From VAZQ01 sp963725185 (lineage in GTDB: Bacteria > Pseudomonadota > Alphaproteobacteria > Rhizobiales > Xanthobacteraceae), in the NCBI GenBank assembly GCA_963725185.1, contig CAVRXO010000006.1:1178001-1242000 (forward strand): a stretch of DNA of 64,000 nucleotides, read 5' to 3'. Shown in pieces: positions 52,646 through 60,807 of the stretch (positions are counted from its first letter, which is position 1; each line of letters begins with the position of its first letter). The notes under the pieces are model-generated. The model saw only the letters and a list, made by a program, of their open reading frames with translations, was not told the origin of the DNA and did no database searches. The position numbers were made by a program, and so were the translations under genes.

Positions 52646-52674
52646 AATTTAGAAAGTTCAGATCATGATGTCAA
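52646..52674 (-). promoter_or_regulatory. Probable promoter of the restriction operon
   Basis: On the minus strand TTGACA (52669-52674) is followed after exactly 17 bp by TAAATT (52646-52651). The ATG of the half-HsdS gene begins six bases further at 52639, so a normally placed transcript start would fall at or next to the start codon, giving a leaderless or near-leaderless message. The surrounding 52640-52861 is strikingly AT-rich. Confidence 0.6.
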
Positions 52675-52861
52675 ATATAATATGATAGTTGCTCATATAA
52701 TTTTTTTGATAACGTCACGGTGCCTTATTTCCCTCACGCTCTTAAAATTGAGGATATGTTCCCTGTATGTTCTAATATGTCTATAGTTAACCAAATCCGA
52801 AGAAGCTTGGATCAGCGGCCAATTCGGAACTTGAACTATTCAAAAAGTAGGGAAGAATATT

Positions 52862-53128
52862 ATGATGCGCTTGAAGGTTGAAAGAGTAGGCCAGGGTTTG
52901 CACCCGAGCGAATTGGTTGTCTCTGTACAGACTAGAGAGGGTGCGGAGGAACTTGTGATCGACCCGAGGTCGCTTCGGGGCGATACCCTGGGTATTGGAT
53001 GGCCCGTAGGAACGGAGGGTAGTTTTCGCCTGGTTGAGTTGCCTAGACCGACATCCAGAGGCGCGCGGCGCGTTTGGGTCAACAAAGATGAACTCATCCC
53101 AGACGAGGCTATGCGCGCGACTGCATGA
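52862..53128 (+). CDS. Small protein preceding the dCTP-deaminase-like gene
   Basis: 88 residues: MMRLKVERVGQGLHPSELVV, VSVQTREGAEELVIDPRSLR, GDTLGIGWPVGTEGSFRLVE and VWVNKDELIPDEAMRATA. It is predicted beta-rich, soluble and without a signal. It starts with a doubled ATG after GGGAAGAATATT, and its stop overlaps the next gene's ATG (ATGA), so the two are translated together. I do not recognise a family with confidence. It is divergent from the restriction operon. Confidence 0.7.
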   Translation: MMRLKVERVGQGLHPSELVVSVQTREGAEELVIDPRSLRGDTLGIGWPVGTEGSFRLVELPRPTSRGARRVWVNKDELIPDEAMRATA

Positions 53129-53679
53129 TTTTAACGGATCGGGAGATCAAGAACTCGCTTGCAAGTGGCCTGATCTTAATCGACCCCAGGCCGGCGGCTG
53201 ACGCGTATTCGTCAACAACTGTTGACCTAACCCTCGATCCGAACCTGCGACTATTCAAAGGAACCGCTCGGGGTCTTTCAGTTGCCATTGACCCCGGGTT
53301 GCCTGGTTACAAAGCCAAAGAACTATTGGAAGACCTCACGGCACCACTGGTCATCTCAAAAGATGGCTGGGACTTGGCGAGTGGCACGCTGGTTCTCGGC
53401 TGGACCCGGGAGCGGATTGAATTAAGAATCCATGGGCGTGTGGCGGCTCGGGTCGAGGGCAAAAGCGGATTGGCGCGCGTAGGGTTGGCAGTCCATTGCA
53501 CCGCGCCCATAATCCACGCTGGCTTCGAAGGAACGATACAGCTTGAAATCATAAACCACGGACCAATTCCGATCCGACTTCGCCCTGGGATTTCTATTTG
53601 TCAGCTTGTTTTCGAACAAACACTCGGAATGCCCGACAAAGCCTACCAGGGTCAATTTCTCGGGCAGGAGGCGAATTGA
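53125..53679 (+). CDS. dCTP deaminase / dUTPase superfamily protein
   Basis: 184 residues from MILTDREIKNSLASGLILID. The Dcd family pattern is visible: ILTDREIKNSL at the N-terminus, SSTTVDLTLDPNLRLFKG, RVEGKSGLARVGLAVHCTAP (E. coli has GRSSLARLGLMVHVTAH) and GFEGTIQLEIINHGP with the catalytic Glu, then IRLRPGISICQLVFEQ. The second serine of the GRSSLAR motif is Gly here; the first Ser, Arg and Glu are kept. Dcd makes dUTP from dCTP, and related enzymes deplete nucleotides as phage defence. Its place beside a restriction operon points to the latter, as an inference. Confidence 0.85.
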   Translation: MILTDREIKNSLASGLILIDPRPAADAYSSTTVDLTLDPNLRLFKGTARGLSVAIDPGLPGYKAKELLEDLTAPLVISKDGWDLASGTLVLGWTRERIELRIHGRVAARVEGKSGLARVGLAVHCTAPIIHAGFEGTIQLEIINHGPIPIRLRPGISICQLVFEQTLGMPDKAYQGQFLGQEAN

Positions 53680-53771
53680 TGGATCAGGCTGCCAAGCTGA
53701 GGTAGTCGAGTCCCTGCTCTAATTGTAGGTGAGGTGACTCTTGGACGTCGCCAGCCTCTTAACAAACACTC

Positions 53772-54050
53772 CTACGTCCCCTCCTGCCCCGCGTTCATCG
53801 TCCGGAAATAATGCTCGGCGTGCTGGTAGTAGTTCTCGGCGCCGACGGTGTTGCCGGCGAGCGCTTCGGCGCGGGCGAGCTCCATGTAGCGCTCGTAGTT
53901 TCGTTGGGCGTTTTGCGAGTTCTTCGGCAGCGGGCGGGCGTTGTTGGGGGTCCAGCGTTGCTGCGGGCGGGGATTGTTGGGGCGGTTGTTGAATGAGCCC
54001 GGCGGGCGGGGCTGGCGGGCGGGGTTGGGTCGTCTTGGGCCATTTTGCAT
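53772..54050 (-). CDS. Short DUF4167-domain protein
   Basis: 92 residues from MQNGPRRPNPARQPRPPGSF: a Pro/Asn/Arg-rich N-terminus followed by NAQRNYERYMELARAEALAG and NTVGAENYYQHAEHYFRTM. The last part is the DUF4167 core (Y-h-x-L-A-R-x-A-x-x-x-G-D/N-x-V-x-A-E-N-Y-x-Q-H-A-E-H-Y-F-R). Typical members in Rhizobiales are longer, with large RNA-binding-like disordered tails, so this is a trimmed version or a second copy. Usually located by prmC/prfA; here it sits between the defence island and tRNA-Ala. Confidence 0.85.
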   Translation of the reverse strand: MQNGPRRPNPARQPRPPGSFNNRPNNPRPQQRWTPNNARPLPKNSQNAQRNYERYMELARAEALAGNTVGAENYYQHAEHYFRTMNAGQEGT

Positions 54051-54235
54051 GGCTACTCCTTGGGTAGGGGGATGTTGGGACGCGCGCGGGAGCGGGCTGG
54101 CGCTGCGTGAAAGCAGCTGCGCCCTTTGTCCATTGCGCGGGTCGTGGCCTGGCTTGTGGTGATCAGGTTGATTGCCACAAATTCAAGTTTGTCATGCACC
54201 GCACGTGCGGGGCATCGGGTGGTCGCAAACGGCCG

Positions 54236-54293
54236 TTTTGGATTGATGCATCTGCTGCGGTTACTGGGTCGTCCGCTTGCGCGGACGATGACA
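54236..54293. repeat. Family D hairpin repeat, second copy
   Basis: TTACTGGGTCGTCCGCTTGC and GCGGACGATGACAGG match the right arm of the element at 12868-12963. It has a short stem GTCCGC/GCGGAC. The rest of 54051-54377 shows no gene. Confidence 0.6.
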
Positions 54294-54377
54294 GGGGAGA
54301 GTCATCGGTTCGATGAACCGGTCCGGCGACGAATTGCAGGAGCGGCAGTATAGCATGGCGCGGCCGCGAGAAGCGGG

Positions 54378-54453
54378 TGGTGGAGCCGGGGAGGATCGAA
54401 CTCCCGACCTCCTCATTGCGAACGAGGCGCTCTCCCAGCTGAGCTACGGCCCC
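54378..54453 (-). tRNA. tRNA-Ala, anticodon CGC
   Basis: 76-nt cloverleaf on the minus strand: acceptor GGGGCCG pairs with CGGCTCC, the D-loop has AGCTCAGCTGGGAGAGC, the anticodon loop is TTCGCAA (anticodon CGC at 54418-54420), and the T-arm is GGGAGTTCGATCCTCCC. CCA is encoded. Reads the GCG alanine codon. Confidence 0.95.
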
Positions 54454-54651
54454 GCAACCAGTCTCAAGGAGGCCTTTGGGTCGCCGAAGGCCGGCGAGTT
54501 TCGGGCCCGCGGCCGGGGAAGCCGGCTGCGTTCGCACAACGTGTGCGGGTTTGCGAGTGCGGCCATTTACGAAGCGGGGGCGGGCGGTGTCAAGGGAAGC
54601 GCGGCGCGGCGGGTGGGTGCGTGTGGCGCGGGCGGGGGATACGGAGGGTGT

Positions 54652-54893
54652 TCAACCGGGTTGATGGTCGACGTTTTGGACCGGGATGATTGTCGACAGT
54701 TTCGGGTTTGGGGCAGGTTCAGCCGGTTTGCGGAACCCATCACGAAGTGGAGCGAACCGGCTGAACCCGCCCTGGCGATCGATAAGGCCGATATCGAGAT
54801 CGCAGAACCGAACCACGTGGTCCCCGGTTTCGAGTTCGGCGATGCCGATGAGTTCTCCGACCAGGGCCCGCCTGACGATGGGATTTGTGGGGT
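54652..54893 (-). pseudogene. C-terminal remnant of an IS481-like transposase/integrase
   Basis: An open stretch of about 80 residues on the minus strand reads NPIVRRALVGELIGIAELET, GDHVVRFCDLDIGLIDRQGG and KLSTIIPVQNVDHQPG then stop. The pattern (A-L-x-G-E-x-h-G-h-x-E-x-x-x-G-x-x-x-V-R-F-x-D-x-x-L-G-x-I-D-R) matches the C-terminal end of rve-domain transposases of the IS481/IS3-like type. The catalytic DDE part is absent and no inverted repeats or target duplication were seen. It lies 200 bp from tRNA-Ala. Confidence 0.5.
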
Positions 54894-54929
54894 GCGGGGG
54901 GGGGTGCTGCGCGGCTCAGGTTGTGGGGG

Positions 54930-55012
54930 CGCCCCCTCACCGGGCCGAGGTTTGGGGTTGCTTCTTGCCGTGGGCCCTCTCCCCGCGCGCGGGGCGAGGG
55001 GCGCTGTGCGTC
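54930..55012. repeat. Family A repeat, single half (copy 6)
   Basis: GCCCCCTCACCGGGCCGAGG, then CCCTCTCCCCGCGCGCGGGG hairpin and CGAGGGGCGC. It is one half of the element. The following 55013-55289 is G-rich low-complexity sequence without a recognised gene. Confidence 0.65.
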
Positions 55013-55289
55013 GGGCGAGGGTGGTGTCGCGTGGGCGACGAGGCTGGGGGGTGGGGCGCGGTTGTGGGGGCGGAGGTTGGGACGGTCCCGGGTCTGCAGC
55101 GCATCACTTCGCAAGGGCTACGTGCTGCGCTGCGCCCGGGACACGGGCGGCCCTGCAGGTGCATCACCGAAGGGGCGGTTGCGCTGGGGCTGGGACAAGG
55201 CGGGTTGTGTGGCGCGGTAAGGCTTGCCGGGCGGGGGCGGGGGGGCTACACGTCAGCGAGCCTTCCTCGGGAATCCTCACGATAAAGCC

Positions 55290-55580
55290 ATGCGCGCGAT
55301 CCTCGACGTCATCCTCATCGTGCTCGATCTCTACATCTATATCGTCATCGCGGCGGCGGTGCTGTCGTGGCTGGTGGCGTTCAACGTGGTCAATCCGCGC
55401 AACCAGTTCGTGGCGATGATCGGCGAGTTCCTCTACCGCATCACCGACCCGGTGCTGCGCCCGATCCGCAACATGCTGCCCGCCATGGGGGGCATCGACA
55501 TCTCGCCTATCATCCTGTTCCTGATCATCATTCTGATCCAGCGGGTCATCGTCTACTACATCTATCCCAACGTCTATTGA
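55290..55580 (+). CDS. YggT family membrane protein
   Basis: Small integral membrane protein. 96 residues from MRAILDVILIVLDLYIYIVI: two hydrophobic YggT segments, about residues 4-28 and 65-88, separated by NPRNQFVAMIGEFLYRITDP, the conserved YggT loop (N-P-x-N-x-h ... h-x-x-h-T-(D/E)-P-h-L-x-P-h-R). In bacteria it is linked to osmotic stress or cell division genes. It is upstream of folD, as in other Rhizobiales, but the usual intervening DUF167 gene was not found. Confidence 0.92.
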   Translation: MRAILDVILIVLDLYIYIVIAAAVLSWLVAFNVVNPRNQFVAMIGEFLYRITDPVLRPIRNMLPAMGGIDISPIILFLIIILIQRVIVYYIYPNVY

Positions 55581-56007
55581 GGCGGTCGCGACGGCCTTGG
55601 CGCGCGCCGGCAAGGCCGGATCGCGAGCGCTTGCTGGTTTGGGCGCAAGGCAGGCGTCGGATCGGCGTGCGACGGCGTCGCGCGCTGCGCCGGGCGGATC
55701 TGGCGGCGAGCAGGCCCGGGTCTTGCGCTCGTGGACGCACACCCCCGGTCTCAGGCGGAGCTTCGAGCACCTCTCGCAGTCATGGCGCGGGCCTGTCGGC
55801 CACCCGACGTCGTTGCTTCGGCGGGCGGAACGAGAGGCGCTGGGTGGCCGGCAGCGAGGCCGGCCATGCCGCAGCGCAGGGCGAGCGCCGAGCCTTGCGG
55901 CACGCTGCACCACTGCTGCCGGGCCTCAAGCCGAGATCACGTTCGAGACATGCATTTCTCCGGGAAATGTTTTATGCCGCAGCGCGGCAGGGGCGACGGG
56001 ACTGGGC
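55581..56007. other. Gap between yggT and folD without recognised gene
   Basis: 427 bp. Open frames exist on both strands but show Ala/Arg/Gly-rich translations without family motifs. I looked for DUF167, usually between these genes, and did not see its K-V-R-V-x-A-P-P-E-D-G-K-A-N pattern in any frame. Confidence 0.4.
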
Positions 56008-56904
56008 ATGAGCGCACGGATTATCGACGGCAAGGCGATCGCGGCTGGGCTGCGCGCCACGGTGGCGGCGGAGGTGAAGGGCCTGCCGGCGCAAGGCGCC
56101 GCAGGGGGCCGGCTGGTGCCGGGGCTGGCGGTCGTGCTGGTGGGCGCCAATGCGGCGAGCGAGACCTATGTGCGCAGCAAGACCAAGGCGATCAACGAGG
56201 TCGGCATGCGCTCGTTCGACCACGCCTTGCCGGCTTCGGTTTCGGAAACCGAGCTGATCGCGCTGGTGCGCAAGCTCAACGCCGACCCGAACGTGCACGG
56301 CATCCTGGTGCAGCTGCCGCTGCCGCCGCACATCGATTCGCTCAACGTCGTGGCGACGCTCGATCCGGACAAGGACGTGGACGGCTTCAGCCCGGCCAAT
56401 GTGGGGCGGCTGGCGACCGGGCTGCCGGGCTTTGCGCCCTGCACGCCGCTCGGCTGCATCCTGCTGGCCAAGAGCGTGCACGCTTCGCTCGCGGGGCTGG
56501 AGGCGGTCGTGATCGGCCGCTCCAACGTGGTGGGCAAGCCGCTGGCGCAGCTGCTGCTGGGCGAGAACGCGACCGTCACGGTGGCGCATTCCAAGACCCG
56601 CGACCTGGCGGCGGTCGCCGCCCGCGCCGACCTCCTGTTTGCCGCCACCGGCCAGCCCGGCATGGTGCGGCGCGAGTTCATCAAGCCGGGCGCGACCGTG
56701 ATCGACGTGGGCATCAACCGGGTGGTGGGCGCCAACGGCCAGGCGCGGCTGGTCGGCGACGTGGCGTTCGCGGAAGCCGCGGAGATTGCCGGCGCCATCA
56801 CGCCGGTGCCGGGCGGGGTGGGGCCGATGACCATCGCGTGCCTGTTGGTCAACACGCTGCGCGCCGCCTGCCTTAACGCCGGCCTGCCGCCGCCGGCGGT
56901 GTGA
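56008..56904 (+). CDS. folD: Bifunctional methylenetetrahydrofolate dehydrogenase/cyclohydrolase
   Basis: Interconverts 5,10-methylene- and 10-formyl-tetrahydrofolate. 298 residues from MSARIIDGKAIAAGLRATVA. Motifs: GLAVVLVGANAASETYVRSK (substrate Lys in Y-V-x-x-K), GILVQLPLPPHID, KDVDGFSPANVGRL, VVIGRSNVVGKPLAQLL (NADP loop) and PVPGGVGPMTIACLL. The upstream frame to 55597 lacks family features. Conserved partner of yggT in this group. Confidence 0.96.
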   Translation: MSARIIDGKAIAAGLRATVAAEVKGLPAQGAAGGRLVPGLAVVLVGANAASETYVRSKTKAINEVGMRSFDHALPASVSETELIALVRKLNADPNVHGILVQLPLPPHIDSLNVVATLDPDKDVDGFSPANVGRLATGLPGFAPCTPLGCILLAKSVHASLAGLEAVVIGRSNVVGKPLAQLLLGENATVTVAHSKTRDLAAVAARADLLFAATGQPGMVRREFIKPGATVIDVGINRVVGANGQARLVGDVAFAEAAEIAGAITPVPGGVGPMTIACLLVNTLRAACLNAGLPPPAV

Positions 56905-56929
56905 GCGGGGGGCGTTGCACCCGCAGCGT

Positions 56930-57152
56930 TCCTCGCTCCGCTTGCGGCAAGAGGGCTGCCCTCGGCAACGGTGCAGCAGGCACGGCTCCCCTCGCCCCGC
57001 TTGCGGGGAGAGGGCTGCGAGCACGTCGGCAAACCTGGATACGGCCTGGTGAGGGGGCGTTTCCACAGGCTCAGAATCGCGGAGGGGCCCCCTCACCCCA
57101 CCCTCTCCCCGCAAGCGGGGCGAGGGAGTGAGAGGCCGTGCGTCCCTCACCG
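56930..57152. repeat. Family A palindromic repeat, copy 7
   Basis: Two joined halves: CTCCGCTTGCGGCAAGAGGG as a degraded hairpin, then CCCCTCGCCCCGCTTGCGGG, GGTGAGGGGGCGTTTCCACA, GGGGCCCCCTCACCCCACCC, CTCTCCCCGCAAGCGGGGCG and AGTGAGAGGCCGTGCGTCCC. Lies between folD and a GNAT gene. Confidence 0.8.
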
Positions 57153-57188
57153 CAAACCTGATCGGAGTAGCGTGACCAAGCCGGACGC

Positions 57189-57698
57189 TCAGTTGCTCCA
57201 GGCGAAGGCGACCTTGTCGAGGGTGCGGGTGCCGAAGCGCTCGGAGGAGCGGGCGACCGCCTTGCCGCCGAGCGAGCGGTAGAAGCCGACCGCCGGCGCG
57301 TTGTCGGACAGCGCCCACACCACCATGCTCTGCAGGCCGCTCTGGGCGAGGTCGCGGCGCACCGCGGCGAACAGCTTGTGGCCGAAGCCCAGGCCCTGGA
57401 ACTCGGGCCGCAGATAGAGCTCGTAGATCTCGCCGTCGTAATAGAGGCTGCGGGCGCGGTTGCGGCCGTAATTGGCATAGCCCGCCACCATGTCGCCGAA
57501 GCCCAGGATGGAGATGCGGCTGCCCTTGCGGATGGCGCTGTCCCACCAGTTGGCGCCGCGCCGGTTGATGAGCGTGTCGAGCTCCGGCCCCGGGATGATG
57601 CCCTGGTAGGCGGCCCGCCAGGCTTCGTCGTGGGTCGATGCGATGGCGCTTGCGTCCGCCGTCTTGGCGCGGCGAACCTCGATCAGGGTCGTGCTCAT
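57189..57698 (-). CDS. GNAT family N-acetyltransferase
   Basis: 169 residues from MSTTLIEVRRAKTADASAIA. GNAT core: VRRAKTADASAIASTHDEAW, YELYLRPEFQGLGFGHKLFA (acetyl-CoA loop Q-G-L-G-F-G) and DNAPAVGFYRSLGGKAVARS. The substrate is unknown. The frame continues open to 58028 upstream without features. ATG 57698 is the best start. Confidence 0.9.
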   Translation of the reverse strand: MSTTLIEVRRAKTADASAIASTHDEAWRAAYQGIIPGPELDTLINRRGANWWDSAIRKGSRISILGFGDMVAGYANYGRNRARSLYYDGEIYELYLRPEFQGLGFGHKLFAAVRRDLAQSGLQSMVVWALSDNAPAVGFYRSLGGKAVARSSERFGTRTLDKVAFAWSN

Positions 57699-58009
57699 GC
57701 ACGAATTCAAGCAAGCCGCCCGGCCGCCTTCAAGCCCAATGTTTAATAATCGGTTAATTGGCCGCGTGCGGGGACGGAAACGGCCGCGGATCGGGGGCCG
57801 CGCGAGCGAAAAAACGCGAGGAATGCTCGCAAGCTGCGCGTCATGTTGCAGCAAGGACACGCTCGCCGGAGATTTTGCAAGGCAGAGGAACCGAATCGGC
57901 TTGCGCGTGGTGGAGGCGGCGTTTGCGCTGGGCCCTGGCCGAGCGAGCAGGCGCGTACTGGAAGATGACGAATCAATTGCAGGCGACTTCAAGCTTGTGG
58001 GCATCGTTA
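57699..58009. other. Region upstream of the GNAT gene without recognised gene
   Basis: About 310 bp, including an AT-richer stretch at 57738-57760 (AATGTTTAATAATCGGTTAA) that may hold the GNAT gene's promoter. Nothing else was recognised. Confidence 0.35.
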
Positions 58010-58372
58010 GGGACGCAGGGCGTTTCACTCCCTCGCCCCGCTTGCGGGGAGAGGGTGGGGTGAGGGGGCCTTTCCGCGAGTCTGAGCCTGTGGGGGCGCC
58101 CCCTCACCGGGCCGAGCTCTGGTTTTCCGCCGTGCCGTGTTGCCCTCTCCCCGCACGCGGGGCGAGGGGCGCCGAGCGCTTGGCTACCTTCCCAAAAGGT
58201 CAGGGAAGCACAGCGTTTCACTCCTTCTCCCCGCGTGCGGGGAGAAGGGGGGATGAGGGGGCCTTTCCGCGAGTCTGAGCCTGTGGGGGCGCCCCCTCAC
58301 CGGGCCGAGCTCTGGTTTTCCGCCGTGCCGTGTTGCCCTCTCCCCGCACGCGGGGCGAGGGGCGCCGTGCCC
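58010..58372. repeat. Family A palindromic repeats, copies 8a and 8b (tandem)
   Basis: Two units, about 58010-58177 and 58201-58372, each with CACTCC(C/T)(T/T)C... hairpin, GGCCTTTCCGCGAGTCTGAG, GCCTGTGGGGGCGCCCCCTC, ACCGGGCCGAGCTCTGGTTT and CCCTCTCCCCGCACGCGGGG. The stretch from GGCCTTTCCGCGAGTCTGAG to the second hairpin is almost identical in both, so they are a recent duplication. They lie just beyond the typA stop. Confidence 0.8.
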
Positions 58373-58406
58373 GGCGCGGGCGCGGCGCAGCCGGGGCAGC
58401 CGGCGG

Positions 58407-60233
58407 CTACACGCTTTGGGCCTCGGCGCGGCGGACTTCTTTTTTGCGCTCGTTGGGGTCGAGGAGCTTCTTGCGCAGGCGGATCGATTTGGGGGTGACC
58501 TCGACCAGCTCGTCGTCCTCGATATAGGCCATGGCCTTCTCGAGCGTCATGCGGATCGGCGGGGTGAGGCGGACGGCCTCGTCCTTGGAATGGGTGCGGA
58601 TGTTGGTGAGCTTCTTGCCCTTGAGCACGTTGACCTCGAGGTCGCTGCCGCGGGTGTGCTCGCCCACGATCATGCCGCGATAGACCTTCCAGCCGGGCTC
58701 GATCATCATCGGGCCGCGGTCCTCCAGGTTCCACATCGCATAGGCGACGGCCTCGCCGATGTCGGTGGAGATCAGCACGCCGTTGCGGCGGCCGAGCAGC
58801 TCGCCCTTGTAGGGCGCATAGCCGTGGAACAGCTTGTTGAGCACCGCGGTGCCGCGGCTGTCGGTCATGAGCTCGCCCTGGTAGCCGATCAGCCCGCGGG
58901 TCGGCGCATGGAACACCAGCCGCAGGCGGCCGCCGCCGGAGGGGCGCATCTCGACCATCTCGGCTTTGCGCTCGGAGAGCTTCTGCACCACGATGCCGGA
59001 ATATTGCTCGTCGACGTCGATCACCACCTCCTCGATCGGCTCCAGGATCTCGCCGGTCTTGGCATCGCGCTGGAACAGCACCTTGGGGCGCGAGACCGCG
59101 AGCTCGAAGCCCTCGCGGCGCATGGTCTCGATCAGGATGCCGAGCTGCAGCTCGCCGCGGCCCGCCACCTCGACCGCGTCCTTGTCGGCGGATTCGGTGA
59201 CCTTGAGGGCGACGTTGCCCTCGGCCTCGCGGAACAGGCGGTCGCGGATCATGCGGCCGGTGACCTTGCTGCCCTCGGTGCCGGCGAGCGGGGAATCGTT
59301 GACCCGGAACGTCATGGCGAGCGTGGGCGGATCCATCGGCTGGGCCGGCAGCGGATTGGCCACTTCGGGATCGCAGATGGTGTGCGAGACGGTGGCCTCC
59401 GGCAGGCCGGCGACCGCCACGATGTCGCCCGCGAACGCCTCCTCGACCGGCGCCCGCTCCAGCCCGCGGAAGGCCAGCACCTTGGTGACGCGGCCGTCCT
59501 CGATCAGCTTGCCGTCGCGGTCCAGCACCTTGACGCTCTGGTTGGGCTTGATGGAGCCCGAGCGGATGCGGCCGGTGACGATGCGGCCGAGATACGGATT
59601 GGCCTCTAGGATGGTGCACAGGAGCCGCAGCGGGCCGGTCTCGACGACGGGAGCCTTCACGTGGCGGATGACCAGGTCGAACAGTGGCGCCATGGAGACC
59701 TTGGGGCCCTCCAGGCTCTCCGCCATCCAGCCCTCCTTGGCGGAGCCGTAGAGGACCGGGAAATCGAGCTGCTCCTCGCTGGCATCGAGCGCCGCGAACA
59801 GGTCGAACACCTCGTTGGCGACCTGCGAGGCCCGCGCATCCGGGCGGTCGACCTTGTTGATGGCCACGATCGGGCGCAAGCCGACCTTCAGCGCCTTGGA
59901 GACCACGAACTTGGTCTGCGGCAGCGGGCCTTCGGCCGCATCCACCAGCACGATGGCGCCGTCCACCATGTTGAGGATGCGCTCGACCTCGCCGCCGAAA
60001 TCGGCGTGGCCGGGGGTGTCCACGATATTGATGCGGGTGTCGTGCCAGGGGAGCGAGGTCACCTTGGACAGGATGGTGATGCCGCGCTCGCGCTCCAGAT
60101 CGTTGGAATCCATGGCCCGCTCGGCCACCCGCTGGTTGTCGCGGAAGGCGCCGGATTGCTGCAGCAGCCGGTCCACCAGCGTGGTCTTGCCGTGGTCGAC
60201 ATGCGCGATGATGGCAATGTTGCGAAGCTTCAT
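58407..60233 (-). CDS. typA: Ribosome-associated GTPase TypA/BipA
   Basis: Translational GTPase that binds ribosomes under stress and aids 50S assembly. 608 residues from MKLRNIAIIAHVDHGKTTLV. G1 is AHVDHGKT near residue 10, then RGITILSKV, DTPGHADFGGEV and NKVDRPDA. Domain II and the BipA-specific C-terminal region follow (GRGELQLGILIETMRREGFE, RGLIGYQGELMTDSRGTAVL, DEAVRLTPPIRMTLEKAMAY). Length is the normal 605-610. The frame is open upstream to 60467 through repeat sequence; ATG 60233 is the conserved start. Confidence 0.97.
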   Translation of the reverse strand: MKLRNIAIIAHVDHGKTTLVDRLLQQSGAFRDNQRVAERAMDSNDLERERGITILSKVTSLPWHDTRINIVDTPGHADFGGEVERILNMVDGAIVLVDAAEGPLPQTKFVVSKALKVGLRPIVAINKVDRPDARASQVANEVFDLFAALDASEEQLDFPVLYGSAKEGWMAESLEGPKVSMAPLFDLVIRHVKAPVVETGPLRLLCTILEANPYLGRIVTGRIRSGSIKPNQSVKVLDRDGKLIEDGRVTKVLAFRGLERAPVEEAFAGDIVAVAGLPEATVSHTICDPEVANPLPAQPMDPPTLAMTFRVNDSPLAGTEGSKVTGRMIRDRLFREAEGNVALKVTESADKDAVEVAGRGELQLGILIETMRREGFELAVSRPKVLFQRDAKTGEILEPIEEVVIDVDEQYSGIVVQKLSERKAEMVEMRPSGGGRLRLVFHAPTRGLIGYQGELMTDSRGTAVLNKLFHGYAPYKGELLGRRNGVLISTDIGEAVAYAMWNLEDRGPMMIEPGWKVYRGMIVGEHTRGSDLEVNVLKGKKLTNIRTHSKDEAVRLTPPIRMTLEKAMAYIEDDELVEVTPKSIRLRKKLLDPNERKKEVRRAEAQSV

Positions 60234-60426
60234 GGTGGTCGGTCGAGCCCAATGGTGCCGAAAAGGAGCGCAAAACAGGCGCAAAAACCAAACGCGGGCC
60301 CCTGGGGCCCGCTGCGCCCCGTATATAACCACCGCATGTGAAGACGCAATGTAATACGGGGGGATTCGAGCCCCGAGGGGGCGTTCGGGCTGGGCTGCGA
60401 GGCCGGGCGCACGTCCCGTGAGGCCG
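60234..60426. other. Upstream region of typA
   Basis: Probably contains the typA promoter. TATATAAC near 60320 on the plus strand is the only A/T cluster. No gene was recognised. Confidence 0.35.
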
Positions 60427-60685
60427 GACGCCCGGCGCCCCTCGCCCCGCGTGCGGGGAGAGGGCACACGGCACGGCGGAAAACCAGAACTCGGCCCGGT
60501 GAGGGGGCGTTCCCACAGGCTCAGAATCGCCGCAAGACTTGTGAGGGGACGTTCCCACAGGCTCAGAATCGCGGAGGGGCCCCCTCACCCCACCCTCTCC
60601 CCGCAAGCGGGGCGAGGGAGTCAAAGGCCGTGCGTCCCTGACTAAGAGGAGTTAAAGAGGAGTCAAAGGCCGTGCGTCCCTGAGG
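60427..60685. repeat. Family A palindromic repeat, copy 9, with partial repeats at the end
   Basis: GGCGCCCCTCGCCCCGCGTG hairpin, GGTGAGGGGGCGTTCCCACA, then a short internal duplication (GTGAGGGGACGTTCCCACAG), CTCACCCCACCCTCTCCCCG and GCAAGCGGGGCGAGGGAGTC. GTCAAAGGCCGTGCGTCCCT appears twice at 60628 and 60661, so the right end is duplicated. Falls in the gap before hpnP. Confidence 0.75.
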
Positions 60686-60807
60686 TTGCAGGAAAGCTGC
60701 AATGTTGTGTTGCTCACATTGTGGGCTGCGCAAAAACCACATTGCCTCTTGCGTTGCGGGACCGGCGAGGCGACCATGCGGGCTGGTGGAAGAGATTGCG
60801 AGGTCCA

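Noticed and set aside
55581..56007. Expected DUF167 gene between yggT and folD
   Set aside because: None of the frames shows the DUF167 signature.
58416..59609. Plus-strand ORF opposite typA
   Set aside because: Antisense shadow; TypA motifs are complete on the minus strand.
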